64,000 bases of DNA. Origin: JBFGFX01 sp965232455 (GTDB lineage Bacteria; Pseudomonadota; Gammaproteobacteria; Steroidobacterales; Woeseiaceae). The notes under the pieces were generated by a model that did not search any database, was not told the DNA's origin, and saw nothing but the letters and a program-made list of their open reading frames with translations. The position numbers and the translations under genes were made by a program. The stretch spans positions 4,154,001-4,218,000 of the forward strand of contig OZ246981.1 of NCBI GenBank assembly GCA_965232455.1, given 5' to 3'. This document shows positions 26,037 to 34,900 of this stretch, piece by piece (within the stretch, counting starts at the first letter, position 1; each line of letters begins with the position of its first letter).

Positions 26037-28475
26037 TCAGACGTCCAGATTGGCGACGGTCAGCGCGTTCCTCTCGATGAACTCGCGGCGCGGCTCGACC
26101 TGGTCGCCCATTAGAGTCGTGAAAATCTCGTCCGCTTTGACCGCGTCTTCGATTTTCACCTGCATCAGGCGGCGTGTTTCGGGATTTACCGTCGTGTCCC
26201 ACAGCTGCTCCGGATTCATTTCACCCAATCCTTTGTAACGCTGGATCGACTGTCCCCGGCGCGCCTCCGACATGAGCCATTCGACCGCTTCGGCAAAATG
26301 TTTGATGGGCCGTTGTTTGTCACCGCGCGCCACAAATGCGCCGTCGCCCAACAGATCACGCAGCTTGCTGGCCAGATCCACGATAAGCCGGTATTCGTTG
26401 GTGTCGAAAAACTCGCGCGGCAAATAACGGGTTGCACCGATACCGTGCTGCACCTTGCGGATCGCAAGTCGCACGCCCTCGCCGCCGGAGTCGCCGCGCT
26501 CGAGCTCCGCCGTGTACGTCCCGCCGTTTCCGTTGGTGATCCGGTCGCCGCTCGCCTTCGGCAGGCTCGAGGACAGGGACCGGGTCCAGTTTTCCAGCGC
26601 GTCGAGGTCGTTCTGCAGCGCCTCGTCGACAACCGGGGAACGGCTCATCGCGCGCAGGACCGCCTCGTCGTAGCGATCGGCCAGGCGGGCGATGATGCTC
26701 TCTACGGCCATGTGTTCTTTTGCCAGCGCTTCCAGGGCGAGCCCCGACATCGGTGGCGCGTCGGCATTGATGTGCAAACGCGCTCCGTCCAGCGCCGAAG
26801 CCAGCAGGTGTGCGGTAAGCTCCGCATCGTCCTTGACGTACACTTCCTGTTTGCCCTTCTTGATCTTGTAGAGCGGCGGCTGCGCGATGTAGACGTGTCC
26901 GCGTTCGATCAGCTCAGGCATCTGCCGATAGAAGAAGGTCAGCAACAGCGTACGGATATGCGATCCGTCGACGTCGGCGTCGGTCATGATGATGATGCGG
27001 TGATAACGCAGTTTGTCGGCATCGAAATCGTCACGGCCTATGCCGCAGCCCAGCGCGGTAATCAGCGTGCCGACCTCGACGGACGACAGCATCTTGTCGA
27101 AACGCGCTTTTTCCACGTTCAGTATCTTGCCTTTGAGCGGCAGGATCGCCTGGGTATGGCGGTCTCGGCCTTGTTTGGCGGAACCCCCGGCGGAGTCGCC
27201 CTCGACAAGAAACAGCTCGGAAAGCGCCGGATCTTTTTCCTGACAATCCGCCAATTTGCCCGGCAGGCCGGCAACGTCCAGAGCGCCTTTGCGGCGGGTC
27301 ATCTCCCGCGCTTTGCGCGCCGCCTCGCGTGCCCGCGCCGCCTCCAGAATTTTACTGACGATGCTCTTGGCTTCCTGCGGTTTTTCCAGCAGAAACTCCT
27401 CCAGGCGCTCGGCCATCGCCGATTCGACGATCCCTTTAATTTCAGATGAAACTAATTTGTCCTTGGTCTGTGACGAGAACTTCGGATCCGGAACCTTCAC
27501 CGACAATACGGCGGTCAGGCCCTCGCGGGCGTCGTCCCCACTGGGCGTAAATTTGTCTTTCCGTCCCGACAGTTGTTTTTCTATATAGCTGTTGAGTGTT
27601 CTCGTCAATGCGCTGCGAAAGCCGGCCAGGTGGGTACCGCCGTCCCGCTGCGGAATATTATTGGTGTAACAGAACATGTTTTCCTGATAACCGTCGTTCC
27701 ACTGCAACGCCGCCTCAACGCCTACCTCGTCCCGATCGACGGAAAAATGGAACACCGAACCGTGGATCGGCGTCTTGTTGCGGTTGAGATGTTCGACAAA
27801 CGCACGGATACCGCCTTCGTACTCGAAGACGTCGCGCTTCTCGTCGCGCTCATCAACCAGCTCGATGCGCACCCCCGAATTGAGAAACGAAAGCTCACGC
27901 AGACGCCGGGCCAGAATGTCGTAGTGAAATTCGATGTTGTTGAAGGTCTCGGGACTGGGCTTGAAACGCAGCGTGGTGCCGGTCTTCTCGGTTTCACCAA
28001 CCACGGTCAGCGGCGCAACCGGCTCACCGTGGCGGTACTCTTGCTGATGAACCTTGCCTTCGCGATAAATCGTCAGCACCAGCTGTTCCGACAGGGCGTT
28101 GACCACCGAGACCCCGACGCCGTGCAATCCACCGGACACTTTGTAGGAATTGTCGTCGAACTTGCCGCCGGCGTGCAGCACCGTCATGATGACCTCGGCC
28201 GCGGAACGGCCCTCGTCGGGATGCATGTCAACCGGGATGCCGCGCCCGTCGTCGGTAATCGTTACCGACTCGTCGGCGTGGATGGTAACGGTAATGACGG
28301 TGCTGTGACCCGCCAACGCCTCGTCGATCGAATTGTCGACCACCTCGAAAACCATGTGATGCAGGCCAGTGCCGTCATCGGTGTCGCCGATGTACATTCC
28401 CGGCCGCTTACGCACGGCCTCAAGGCCTTTCAAGACCTTGATATTACTGGAGGTATATTCGATGTTTTCGGTCAT
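26037..28475 (-). CDS. gyrB: DNA gyrase subunit B
   Basis: ATG 28475 (MTENIEYTSSNIKVLKGLEAVRKRPGMYIGDTDDGTG) gives 812 residues. The GHKL ATPase (EVVDNSIDEALAG, DDGRGIPVDMH), transducer (QLNRNKTP-type region), TOPRIM domain (LFLVEGDSAGGSAKQGRDRHTQAILPLKGKILNVEKAR, IIMTDADVDGSHIRTLLL) and the gammaproteobacterial insert before the C-terminal RYKGLGEMNPEQLWDTT are all visible. With GyrA it introduces negative supercoils. It is the last gene of the dnaA-dnaN-recF-gyrB series. Confidence 0.99.
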   Translation of the reverse strand: MTENIEYTSSNIKVLKGLEAVRKRPGMYIGDTDDGTGLHHMVFEVVDNSIDEALAGHSTVITVTIHADESVTITDDGRGIPVDMHPDEGRSAAEVIMTVLHAGGKFDDNSYKVSGGLHGVGVSVVNALSEQLVLTIYREGKVHQQEYRHGEPVAPLTVVGETEKTGTTLRFKPSPETFNNIEFHYDILARRLRELSFLNSGVRIELVDERDEKRDVFEYEGGIRAFVEHLNRNKTPIHGSVFHFSVDRDEVGVEAALQWNDGYQENMFCYTNNIPQRDGGTHLAGFRSALTRTLNSYIEKQLSGRKDKFTPSGDDAREGLTAVLSVKVPDPKFSSQTKDKLVSSEIKGIVESAMAERLEEFLLEKPQEAKSIVSKILEAARAREAARKAREMTRRKGALDVAGLPGKLADCQEKDPALSELFLVEGDSAGGSAKQGRDRHTQAILPLKGKILNVEKARFDKMLSSVEVGTLITALGCGIGRDDFDADKLRYHRIIIMTDADVDGSHIRTLLLTFFYRQMPELIERGHVYIAQPPLYKIKKGKQEVYVKDDAELTAHLLASALDGARLHINADAPPMSGLALEALAKEHMAVESIIARLADRYDEAVLRAMSRSPVVDEALQNDLDALENWTRSLSSSLPKASGDRITNGNGGTYTAELERGDSGGEGVRLAIRKVQHGIGATRYLPREFFDTNEYRLIVDLASKLRDLLGDGAFVARGDKQRPIKHFAEAVEWLMSEARRGQSIQRYKGLGEMNPEQLWDTTVNPETRRLMQVKIEDAVKADEIFTTLMGDQVEPRREFIERNALTVANLDV

Positions 28476-28601
28476 TCGGAGTCCTCTGAATACAGCCGGC
28501 GCATTGTACCATTTTGCGCTGCACAATGGGCTTCACAAACCCGGCGCAAATCGCTTATTTACAGGGTTTTTTGGCGCCTGGACGGGCGGCGGTTTTGGCC
28601 G

Positions 28602-29669
28602 CTAACGGGCCTGTTCGAGCCTGCCGTGTTCCACGTGGAACACGGCAGGCTGTACTTCAAAAATGGTGGTATCCGGCACCAGAGCGGTCGCGATCACCTG
28701 GCAACCCAGCCGATTGACGGCTCCCATCAACCGTCCCAGGGAATGCTGATCAAGCTCTGCCGCCGGGTCGTCCAGCAGCAGTAACAGCGGCTCCTCCAGC
28801 GCGGACTGCACCAGCTCGGTGGCGCCGAGTATCATGCTGCACGCCAACAGCTTCTGCTGCCCGCGGGACACCAGCCGTTTCGCCTGTCGCTCGTCGTAAC
28901 GAAGTCGCAGATCCGCGCGCTGAGGACCAAACTGCGTGTTGCCCTGATTGAGATCCCTCTCGCGACTTTCCAATAACAGCGCTCCCAACGCGCCGTCCTC
29001 GGCCCACCCACGACGGTACTCAAAGCCTATCGACGCCTCCAGCAATTCCTCGGCGATCTCCTCGAGACAGGGCTGAGCGACCTCGAAGACCCGGCCTCTG
29101 ACAGCCGCGAGCTGTTCCGACAACTCGACGAACTGGGTATCCCAACTCTCCAGCAAGCGTGCGGATCCCCCCGCTTTTAACGCTGCGTTGCGTTGTTTCA
29201 GCACCCGGCGGAATTTACGCCACGTGTCCACGTACCCATGTTCCACGTGGAACGCCAGCCAATCGAGGTATCTCCTGCGTTGTTCCGGGCCGCCGCTGAC
29301 CAGATCGTGGATATTCGGATCGATAACCTGAAGCGGTAACAGTTCCGCCAGGGCCGCTGCACCCCCGCTGCCGTCTCCGTCAATACTGATTTCCAGCCCT
29401 TCCGTGCTGTTTCTCACACCAACGCGATGGCGCTTGCCGGCTCGTTCGACGTTCCCGAACACCACCAGCGCCTTTTCGCCGTGACGAATCAGATTCTGCG
29501 CAGGTGCGCCGCGAAAGGACTTTCCGCGGCCGAGATAGGCAATCGCTTCGAGAAGACTCGTTTTGCCGGCGCCGTTCGAGCCGGTAATCAGATTCGCGTT
29601 CGCGTCGAGGTCCAGCTCGACGGATTGCAGACAGCGAAAATCCGTCGCTTTAAATAGACTCAGGGGCAA
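28602..29669 (-). CDS. recF: DNA replication and repair protein RecF
   Basis: Translation probably starts at TTG 29669, with GAGGGA about 10 bases upstream. The 355-residue SMC-like ATPase has Walker A GSNGAGKTSLLEAIAYLG, the EQRRRYLDW segment and signature/Walker B region (LVSRGQQKLLACSMILG, LLLLDDPAAELD). RecF loads RecA at gaps via RecOR. Its gene contains two copies of the parS sequence, each coding for FHVEHG. Confidence 0.97.
   Translation of the reverse strand: MPLSLFKATDFRCLQSVELDLDANANLITGSNGAGKTSLLEAIAYLGRGKSFRGAPAQNLIRHGEKALVVFGNVERAGKRHRVGVRNSTEGLEISIDGDGSGGAAALAELLPLQVIDPNIHDLVSGGPEQRRRYLDWLAFHVEHGYVDTWRKFRRVLKQRNAALKAGGSARLLESWDTQFVELSEQLAAVRGRVFEVAQPCLEEIAEELLEASIGFEYRRGWAEDGALGALLLESRERDLNQGNTQFGPQRADLRLRYDERQAKRLVSRGQQKLLACSMILGATELVQSALEEPLLLLLDDPAAELDQHSLGRLMGAVNRLGCQVIATALVPDTTIFEVQPAVFHVEHGRLEQAR
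28618..28651. promoter_or_regulatory. parS centromere site 1, centred in a 34-bp perfect palindrome
   Basis: The core TGTTCCACGTGGAACA at 28627-28642 is a full match to the ParB binding site parS. The symmetry continues without mismatch out to 28618 and 28651. It lies within the last codons of recF, about 2.3 kb from the likely origin. ParB would nucleate here for chromosome segregation. Confidence 0.9.
29239..29254. promoter_or_regulatory. parS centromere site 2
   Basis: TGTTCCACGTGGAACG matches parS at 15 of 16 positions (14-bp perfect core) inside recF, 612 bp from site 1. Both copies are read in the same frame as FHVEHG. Confidence 0.85.
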
Positions 29670-29695
29670 GCGGCTTTATTCCCTCGAAGCGAGGA

Positions 29696-30793
29696 TCATA
29701 GACGCATCGGCATGACCACGTACTTACAGTCATCGTTCCCCGGCTCACGTAACAGGCAGCTGGAGTTGGCGTCGACAAAGGCCATCGACACCTCCTCGGT
29801 CTCCACTACTGCCAGCGCGTCCAACAGGTAATTGACGTTGAAGCCGATCTCCATATCGTCACCGGTGTACTTCACTTCCACCTCTTCCTCGGCTTCCTCC
29901 TGCTCCGGATTGTGCGCCTGCAACAACAAGCCCCCGTCTCTGACGACCAGCCGAATACCCCGATACTTCTCGTTCGACAGAATCGCGGTGCGCTGCATGG
30001 CGCCCTTCAGCAGGGCCCGGTCGCCGATGAGCTCGTTGCCCGGCTCTTTCGGAATAACCCGGTCGTATTCCGGAAAGCGACCGTCGATGAGTTTCGATGT
30101 AAAACGTATTCCGTCGAGCTGAATACGGATGTGGTTACTGCCCAGCGCCATCGACAGTTCTCCCTCACCGCTCATCAGGCGCTGCAGCTCGAGCACCCCC
30201 TTTCTCGGCACAATCACCTGCTTGTCCGGCAGCGATCCCCCATCGACGTCCACCTGACACAACGCCAGACGATGACCGTCCGTCGCAACCGCCTTGAGTT
30301 TCGTGCCGCCGCTTTCGATCAACAGGCCGTTCAAATAATAGCGAACGTCCTGTTGGGCCATCGCAAAATGCGTCTTCTCGAGCAAGCGCGCCAGTGTCTC
30401 CTGAGGCACGTCAATCGCCTTGTCGGCATTGATGTCTTCGACCGTCGGAAATTCCGCGGCCGGCAGCGTCGTCAACGTAAACTTGCTTCGACCTGATCGT
30501 ACCGTTACTTTGCCGCCGCTCTGGGACAGCGACAGCGACGCGTTATCCGGTAAGGCGCGACAAATATCCAGCAACTTACGGCCCGGTACCGTCACCTCGC
30601 CGGCTGTCTCCACCTCCAACTCCGTGGTCGCCACCAGTTCGACCTCCAGGTCCGTCGCCGTAATCGACAGCTGCCCATCGCGGGCCGCCAGCAACACGTT
30701 CGCCAGGATCGGCATCGTTTGACGGCGTTCAACAACACCTATTACAGCTTGCAAAGGTTTCAACAAGGCTTCGCGCCCAGTGCTTAACTTCAT
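29696..30793 (-). CDS. dnaN: DNA polymerase III beta sliding clamp
   Basis: ATG 30793 with AGGTGGG gives 365 residues; the GTG three codons earlier lies within the ribosome site. The three-domain clamp is clear: LSTGREALLKPLQAVIGVVERRQTMPILANVLL, FTLTTLPAAEFPTVEDI, RYYLNGLLIESGGTKLKAVATDGHRLALCQV, ELIGDRALLKGAMQRTAILSNEKYRGIRL and the C-terminal YVVMPMRL. The clamp tethers polymerases and other replication factors to DNA. Confidence 0.98.
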   Translation of the reverse strand: MKLSTGREALLKPLQAVIGVVERRQTMPILANVLLAARDGQLSITATDLEVELVATTELEVETAGEVTVPGRKLLDICRALPDNASLSLSQSGGKVTVRSGRSKFTLTTLPAAEFPTVEDINADKAIDVPQETLARLLEKTHFAMAQQDVRYYLNGLLIESGGTKLKAVATDGHRLALCQVDVDGGSLPDKQVIVPRKGVLELQRLMSGEGELSMALGSNHIRIQLDGIRFTSKLIDGRFPEYDRVIPKEPGNELIGDRALLKGAMQRTAILSNEKYRGIRLVVRDGGLLLQAHNPEQEEAEEEVEVKYTGDDMEIGFNVNYLLDALAVVETEEVSMAFVDANSSCLLREPGNDDCKYVVMPMRL

Positions 30794-31001
30794 CGATCCC
30801 ACCTGTTAATAAATACTGGAAATAGTTACTTAGTTATTATTATTAGGCACACACATGCCTGTGGATAATAGAAAAAATGCTCAAATAAACAATAAGTTAC
30901 GCTAATAACCGCAAAACCTAACCCGGTGGGCTTCTCGCGTGTTAACTGTGCATCAGCTGTGGATAAGTCTGGCGAATCGGTTTATCCACCGCTTATCCAC
31001 A
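30794..31001. other. probable chromosomal origin oriC (dnaA-dnaN gap)
   Basis: This 208-bp gap carries three perfect DnaA boxes (TTATCCACA on the plus strand at 30993-31001; its complement at 30958-30966 and 30860-30868) and an 8/9 match TTATCCACC at 30982-30990. On the dnaN side (about 30800-30850) the DNA is very A/T-rich, and read on the minus strand the box at 30860 is followed after 14 bases by CTAATAATAATAAC, like the DnaA-trio repeats of basal origin-unwinding modules. The dnaA-rpmH gap lacks such boxes. The gene layout around it is that of an origin. Confidence 0.82.
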
Positions 31002-32342
31002 TTATCCTGTCAAAGTTCTCAACAAATTCAAATAGTCTTCGTCCACGCGTTTATCGGTTTCTCTGAGGCTCGCGATTCGCCGGCAACCGTGCAAAACCGT
31101 GGTGTGGTCCCGACCGCCGAATGCATCGCCAATCTCCGGCAGGCTGTGGTTCGTCAGCTCCTTGGACAAGGCCATCGCAAGCTGCCGCGGTCGCGCGATG
31201 GAGCGGCTTCGCCGTTTCGACAACAAGTCGGCAACCCGCAATTTGAAATAGTCCGCAACCGTCTTCTGGATATTCTCGATCGACACCAGCCGGTCCTGCA
31301 GCGCAAGCAGGTCACGCAACGCCTCTTTTGCAAACTCGAGGCTTATGGGGCGGCCCGTAAATTGCGAGTTGGCGGTTACCCGGCGCAACGCTCCCTCCAA
31401 TTCCCGAACGTTCGAGCGGATCCGTTTGGCGATAAAAAACGCGACTTCGTCCGGTAGATCGACACCGTCCCCGTCTGCCTTGCTTTTTAGAATAGCAACG
31501 GAAGTCTCGAGTTCCGGCGGCTCGATGGCCACCGTCAATCCCCAGCCGAACCGCGATTTCAGTCGCTCCTCGAGTCCGGACACCTCCTTCGGATACCGAT
31601 CGCAGGTCAAGACAATCTGCTTTTGACCCTCCAGCAGGGCGTTAAACGTGTGGAAAAACTCCTCCTGCGAGCGCTCCTTGCCGGCGAAAAACTGGATGTC
31701 GTCGATCAGCAGCGCATCCAGCGACCGGTACAGGGCCTTGAACTCCGAAATCGTGTTGTGCTGCAGCGCGCGGACCATGTCGCCGACAAAACGCTCCGAG
31801 TGCACGTAACTGACTTTCGCGTTGCCGTCACGCGCCAGCATCGTGTCGCCGATGGCCTGCATCAGGTGAGTCTTGCCGAGCCCCACGCCACCGTAGATAA
31901 AAAGCGGGTTGTAGGACTTGCCGGGGTTCTGGCCGACCTGGACCGCCGCGGCCTTGGCGAGCTGGTTGCTCTTGCCTTCGACGAACGAGTCAAACGTGAA
32001 CGAGGGATTGAGACGGCTGGCCAGCAGACGTGTTGGCGTGCCGGCCGCGGCCGGCGGCGCGGCCGGCGCCGCCGCTTGCGCCGGGCTCACGGACCGTGGG
32101 GGCCTCACGGAGCCGACCTCGACGACGACGTTGAGGCCGTTGCCGCTCACGAGTTCGGTAATGCGTTCGTAATGATGCCGCTTGAGCCAGTCGACGACAA
32201 AATGATTGGGCGCGAGAAGGCGCAGCGTGTGATCGTCTTCGATGGCCTGCAACGGCCTGATCCAGGTGTTGAACTGCTGTTCCGGCAATTCCGCCTGCAA
32301 TTCGCGAACGCAGTGATTCCAGAGTGTTGATTGAGCCTGCAA
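31002..32342 (-). CDS. dnaA: chromosomal replication initiator protein DnaA
   Basis: TTG 32342 gives a 446-residue product starting LQAQSTLWNHCVRELQAELPEQQFNTWIRPLQ, aligned with domain I of other DnaA proteins; a GGGGG run precedes it. The 99 codons further upstream look non-coding. A variable linker rich in Ala/Pro (domain II) is followed by NPSFTFDSFVEGKSN, Walker A YGGVGLGKTHLMQA, Walker B ALLIDDIQFFAGKE and the domain IV signature GGRDHTTVLHGCRRI. DnaA binds the boxes that follow the gene. A weak -10 (TATAGA, minus strand 32420-32415) may belong to its promoter. Confidence 0.97.
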   Translation of the reverse strand: MQAQSTLWNHCVRELQAELPEQQFNTWIRPLQAIEDDHTLRLLAPNHFVVDWLKRHHYERITELVSGNGLNVVVEVGSVRPPRSVSPAQAAAPAAPPAAAGTPTRLLASRLNPSFTFDSFVEGKSNQLAKAAAVQVGQNPGKSYNPLFIYGGVGLGKTHLMQAIGDTMLARDGNAKVSYVHSERFVGDMVRALQHNTISEFKALYRSLDALLIDDIQFFAGKERSQEEFFHTFNALLEGQKQIVLTCDRYPKEVSGLEERLKSRFGWGLTVAIEPPELETSVAILKSKADGDGVDLPDEVAFFIAKRIRSNVRELEGALRRVTANSQFTGRPISLEFAKEALRDLLALQDRLVSIENIQKTVADYFKLRVADLLSKRRSRSIARPRQLAMALSKELTNHSLPEIGDAFGGRDHTTVLHGCRRIASLRETDKRVDEDYLNLLRTLTG

Positions 32343-32487
32343 GCGCGCCCCCGCAACGCAAATACGATTGTGTGCAATGCGATCGTGTGAGAAAAGCCGG
32401 AAAAGACCCAGCAGTCTATAACGTCTCTCTAGGTCGCGCCACAGCAGAAAATCGAATACGGAAACGGCCTCGTTGGGCGCCCATCTA

Positions 32488-32516
32488 TTGACAGGATTTG
32501 CGCCCCCGCGTACCCT
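32488..32516 (+). promoter_or_regulatory. sigma70 promoter of rpmH-rnpA-yidC
   Basis: TTGACA (32488-32493), a 17-bp spacer and TACCCT (32511-32516) point to rpmH, whose ATG is 59 bp downstream. The -35 is a perfect consensus, suiting a ribosomal protein gene. Confidence 0.8.
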
Positions 32517-32574
32517 TGCCGGCCTTCTTATCCCCGGGGTATAAACCCCAAGCCAAACAAGCAGGTAGCCGGCA

Positions 32575-32709
32575 ATGAAACGCACCTTCCAGCCCAGCAA
32601 AATCAAACGGGCCCGCACCCATGGTTTTCGGGCACGCATGGCTACGAAAGCAGGCCGCCGGATTTTGAAACAACGCCGGGCGAAAGGCCGGGCCCGGCTC
32701 GCGCCGTAA
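32575..32709 (+). CDS. rpmH: 50S ribosomal protein L34
   Basis: This short frame encodes 44 residues beginning MKRTFQPSKIKRARTHGF and ending in RRILKQRRAKGRARLAP: the complete L34 sequence with its Arg/Lys-rich composition. It lies in its universal position between dnaA (divergent) and rnpA. The start is fixed by the family N-terminus. Confidence 0.98.
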   Translation: MKRTFQPSKIKRARTHGFRARMATKAGRRILKQRRAKGRARLAP

Positions 32710-32731
32710 GTACCGCGCTATCGCGACCACG

Positions 32732-33154
32732 ATTACGAGCAACAAGCCACCGAAAACAGCCTGTGTTGAAGACGAACGGGCACAACGCTTCCGCCGAAGC
32801 CATCGGCTACCGGATGCCCCTTCGTTCAGTCGGGTTTTCAAAAAGCCGCAACGTAGTCGAGACAAATTCTTTACCGTGTTGTATCGAAGCAATGGTAGCG
32901 TTAGCGCCCGGCTCGGGCTCGCCATTGCAAAAAAACACTGCCGGCTGGCAAGCGGGCGTAACCGGATCAAGCGAGCGATCCGCGAGTCATTTCGACAACA
33001 ACAAGGCAGCTTAGGTGGGATCGACGTGGTCGTAATGAATACACCCGCGACACAGTACGCCGACAACAGGACGCTTTTCGAGAGCCTGGAGTCGCACTGG
33101 CAGCGCTGCCGTTCAACGCGAGTACCGACGCCGCCCGGGCAGGGATCACGCTGA
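32732..33154 (+). CDS. rnpA: ribonuclease P protein component, start codon unclear
   Basis: In frame from about 32786 the product reads RFRRSHRLPDAPSFSRVFKKPQRS, FFTVLYRSNGS, RLGLAIAKKHCRLASGRNRIKRAIRESFR, the RnpA fold with its RNR signature. It binds the P RNA that matures tRNA 5' ends. The frame has been open since 32669, yet no ATG, GTG, TTG or CTG occurs before GTG 32876, which is inside the fold. The listed start is an ATT at 32732; ATC 32720 is another option. GTG 32763 and TTG 32766 are in a different frame and would need a one-base shift. The true start is undecided. Its stop is 1 bp before the yidC ATG. Confidence 0.85.
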   Translation: MTSNKPPKTACVEDERAQRFRRSHRLPDAPSFSRVFKKPQRSRDKFFTVLYRSNGSVSARLGLAIAKKHCRLASGRNRIKRAIRESFRQQQGSLGGIDVVVMNTPATQYADNRTLFESLESHWQRCRSTRVPTPPGQGSR

Positions 33155-33155
33155 T

Positions 33156-34874
33156 ATGGACAATCAACGACTGCTGGTTTGGGGGTTCTTCGGGTTTCTC
33201 CTGTTCTTGACCTGGCAGGCCTGGCAGCAGGACTACGGACCTGAGCCCGGGCAGCGGACGTCGCCGACCGCCGAGCAGTCGCGGCCGACGGACCAGCCGC
33301 CGCAAAACACGGCGTTGCCGGACCTTCCCGCCGCCGAAACCGGACCACCGGAGATCGAAACGGCCGTCGAAACGAATGGCGTGCCCGCCGCTGCGGACAC
33401 CGTGGACGAACGCATTGTCACCGTGGTCACCGACGTATTCGAGCTGGAGATAGGCGCACGTGGCGGCACGTTCCGCCGGGCACTGCTGAAAAACTATCCC
33501 GTCGCAAAGGACCGACCCGACGACTGGGTCGAACTGCTGAGTCCGCAACGCGCGACATTGGGGCTTCTGCACACCGGCGTTCGGCTGCGCAACGCGGAAA
33601 ACGAACCCAATCAATTCGCGACGTTCAGCGTCGCCCGCGAACGCTATGAACTCGGCGATGACGATGAACTCGTGATTCCGCTGACCTGGACGGACGACGC
33701 CGGCCTTCGCATGGAAAAACGCTACCGGATTCGGCGAGGCAGCTATCGGATAGACGTCGAGCAACGTCTCATCAATCGTAGCGAAAACGCGATTGACGCC
33801 GCCGCGTACGCGCAGCTGCAACGCCATTCGGCGGAGCCGGAGCGCTCGATGTTCGACGTCGATACCTATTCGTTCGACGGCCCGATCGTTTATGACGGCG
33901 AGAAATCGGAAAAGCTGGCGCGCGACGACCTGTTGGACGACGGGCCGTTCAATTTTGTCAGCAGTTCGGGCTGGGTAGCCGGGATTCAACATCACTTCTT
34001 GCGTGCCGTCGTGCCGCCGGCGGGGCAAGAGCAGCGTTTCAGCGTCAGCGTTCGCGACGACGTCGCAACCGCCAACGTGATCGGTCCCGCGCAAAGCGTT
34101 GCTGCGGGCGGCGACGCCGTCTTCAATACCACGCTTTTCGTCGGCCCGAAGCTGCAGGCGCAGCTCGAGGATATCGATGAAACGCTCAAACTCACGGTCG
34201 ACTACGGCTGGCTGACCATTCTTTCACAGCCGCTGTTCTGGCTACTGAGCGGGGTCTACGAGTTCGTCAAGAACTGGGGTCTGGCGATCATTTTCGTCAC
34301 TTTTCTGATCAAGCTTGTGTTCTACAAGCTGACCGAGGCAAGCGGCCGGTCGATGGCGAAAATGCGCGAAATACAACCGCGCATGAAGGCTTTGCAAGAC
34401 CGTTACAAGGATGACCGGCAGGCCTTGAGCCAGGCGATGATGGACCTTTACAAGCGAGAGAAGGTCAACCCGGCCGCCGGCTGTCTGCCGATTCTCATCC
34501 AGATGCCGTTTTTCCTGGCCTTCTACTGGGTGTTGCTGGAAAGCGTCGAAATGCGCCAGGCGCCGTTTGCGCTGTGGATTACCGATTTGTCGACGCGCGA
34601 CCCGTATTTCATTCTGCCGCTGATCATGGGCGCGGCGATGCTGTTCCAACAGAAGCTGAACCCGGCGCCCGCCGATCCCGTGCAGGCGAAGGTGATGCAG
34701 ATCATGCCGATCATGTTCACGGGTTTCTTTGCGTTTTTCCCGTCCGGCCTCGTGCTGTATTGGGTGACCAACACGCTGCTGTCGATTGCGCAGCAGTGGC
34801 ACATCAACAAAGTGGTTGCGGCCGAAGGCAAACACGGTCGAAAAAACTCGAAAAAGAAGAAAAAGGGCGACTGA
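33156..34874 (+). CDS. yidC: membrane protein insertase YidC
   Basis: The 572-residue protein has the Gram-negative YidC layout: an N-terminal anchor (LLVWGFFGFLLFLTWQAW), a large periplasmic beta domain (VTDVFELEIGARGGTFRRALLKNYP through PKLQAQLEDIDETLKLTVDYGWL), then the conserved insertase core (FLIKLVFYKLTEASGRSMAKMREIQPRMKALQDRYKDDRQALSQAMMDLYKREKVNPAAGCLPILIQMPFFLAFYWVL trimmed here to its key parts: KMREIQPRMK and NPAAGCLPILIQMP). It inserts membrane proteins with or without Sec. The small yidD gene usually found before it is missing. Confidence 0.98.
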   Translation: MDNQRLLVWGFFGFLLFLTWQAWQQDYGPEPGQRTSPTAEQSRPTDQPPQNTALPDLPAAETGPPEIETAVETNGVPAAADTVDERIVTVVTDVFELEIGARGGTFRRALLKNYPVAKDRPDDWVELLSPQRATLGLLHTGVRLRNAENEPNQFATFSVARERYELGDDDELVIPLTWTDDAGLRMEKRYRIRRGSYRIDVEQRLINRSENAIDAAAYAQLQRHSAEPERSMFDVDTYSFDGPIVYDGEKSEKLARDDLLDDGPFNFVSSSGWVAGIQHHFLRAVVPPAGQEQRFSVSVRDDVATANVIGPAQSVAAGGDAVFNTTLFVGPKLQAQLEDIDETLKLTVDYGWLTILSQPLFWLLSGVYEFVKNWGLAIIFVTFLIKLVFYKLTEASGRSMAKMREIQPRMKALQDRYKDDRQALSQAMMDLYKREKVNPAAGCLPILIQMPFFLAFYWVLLESVEMRQAPFALWITDLSTRDPYFILPLIMGAAMLFQQKLNPAPADPVQAKVMQIMPIMFTGFFAFFPSGLVLYWVTNTLLSIAQQWHINKVVAAEGKHGRKNSKKKKKGD

Positions 34875-34900
34875 ACCGCACTACGCCGTAGGACACCCCT

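Noticed and set aside
27573..28784. 403-codon frame antisense to gyrB and recF
   Set aside because: Crosses two conserved genes, with translated composition typical of an antisense shadow.
32763..33014. 83-codon frame starting at GTG 32763
   Set aside because: Only its first few codons could belong to rnpA; the rest is out of frame with the conserved RnpA sequence.
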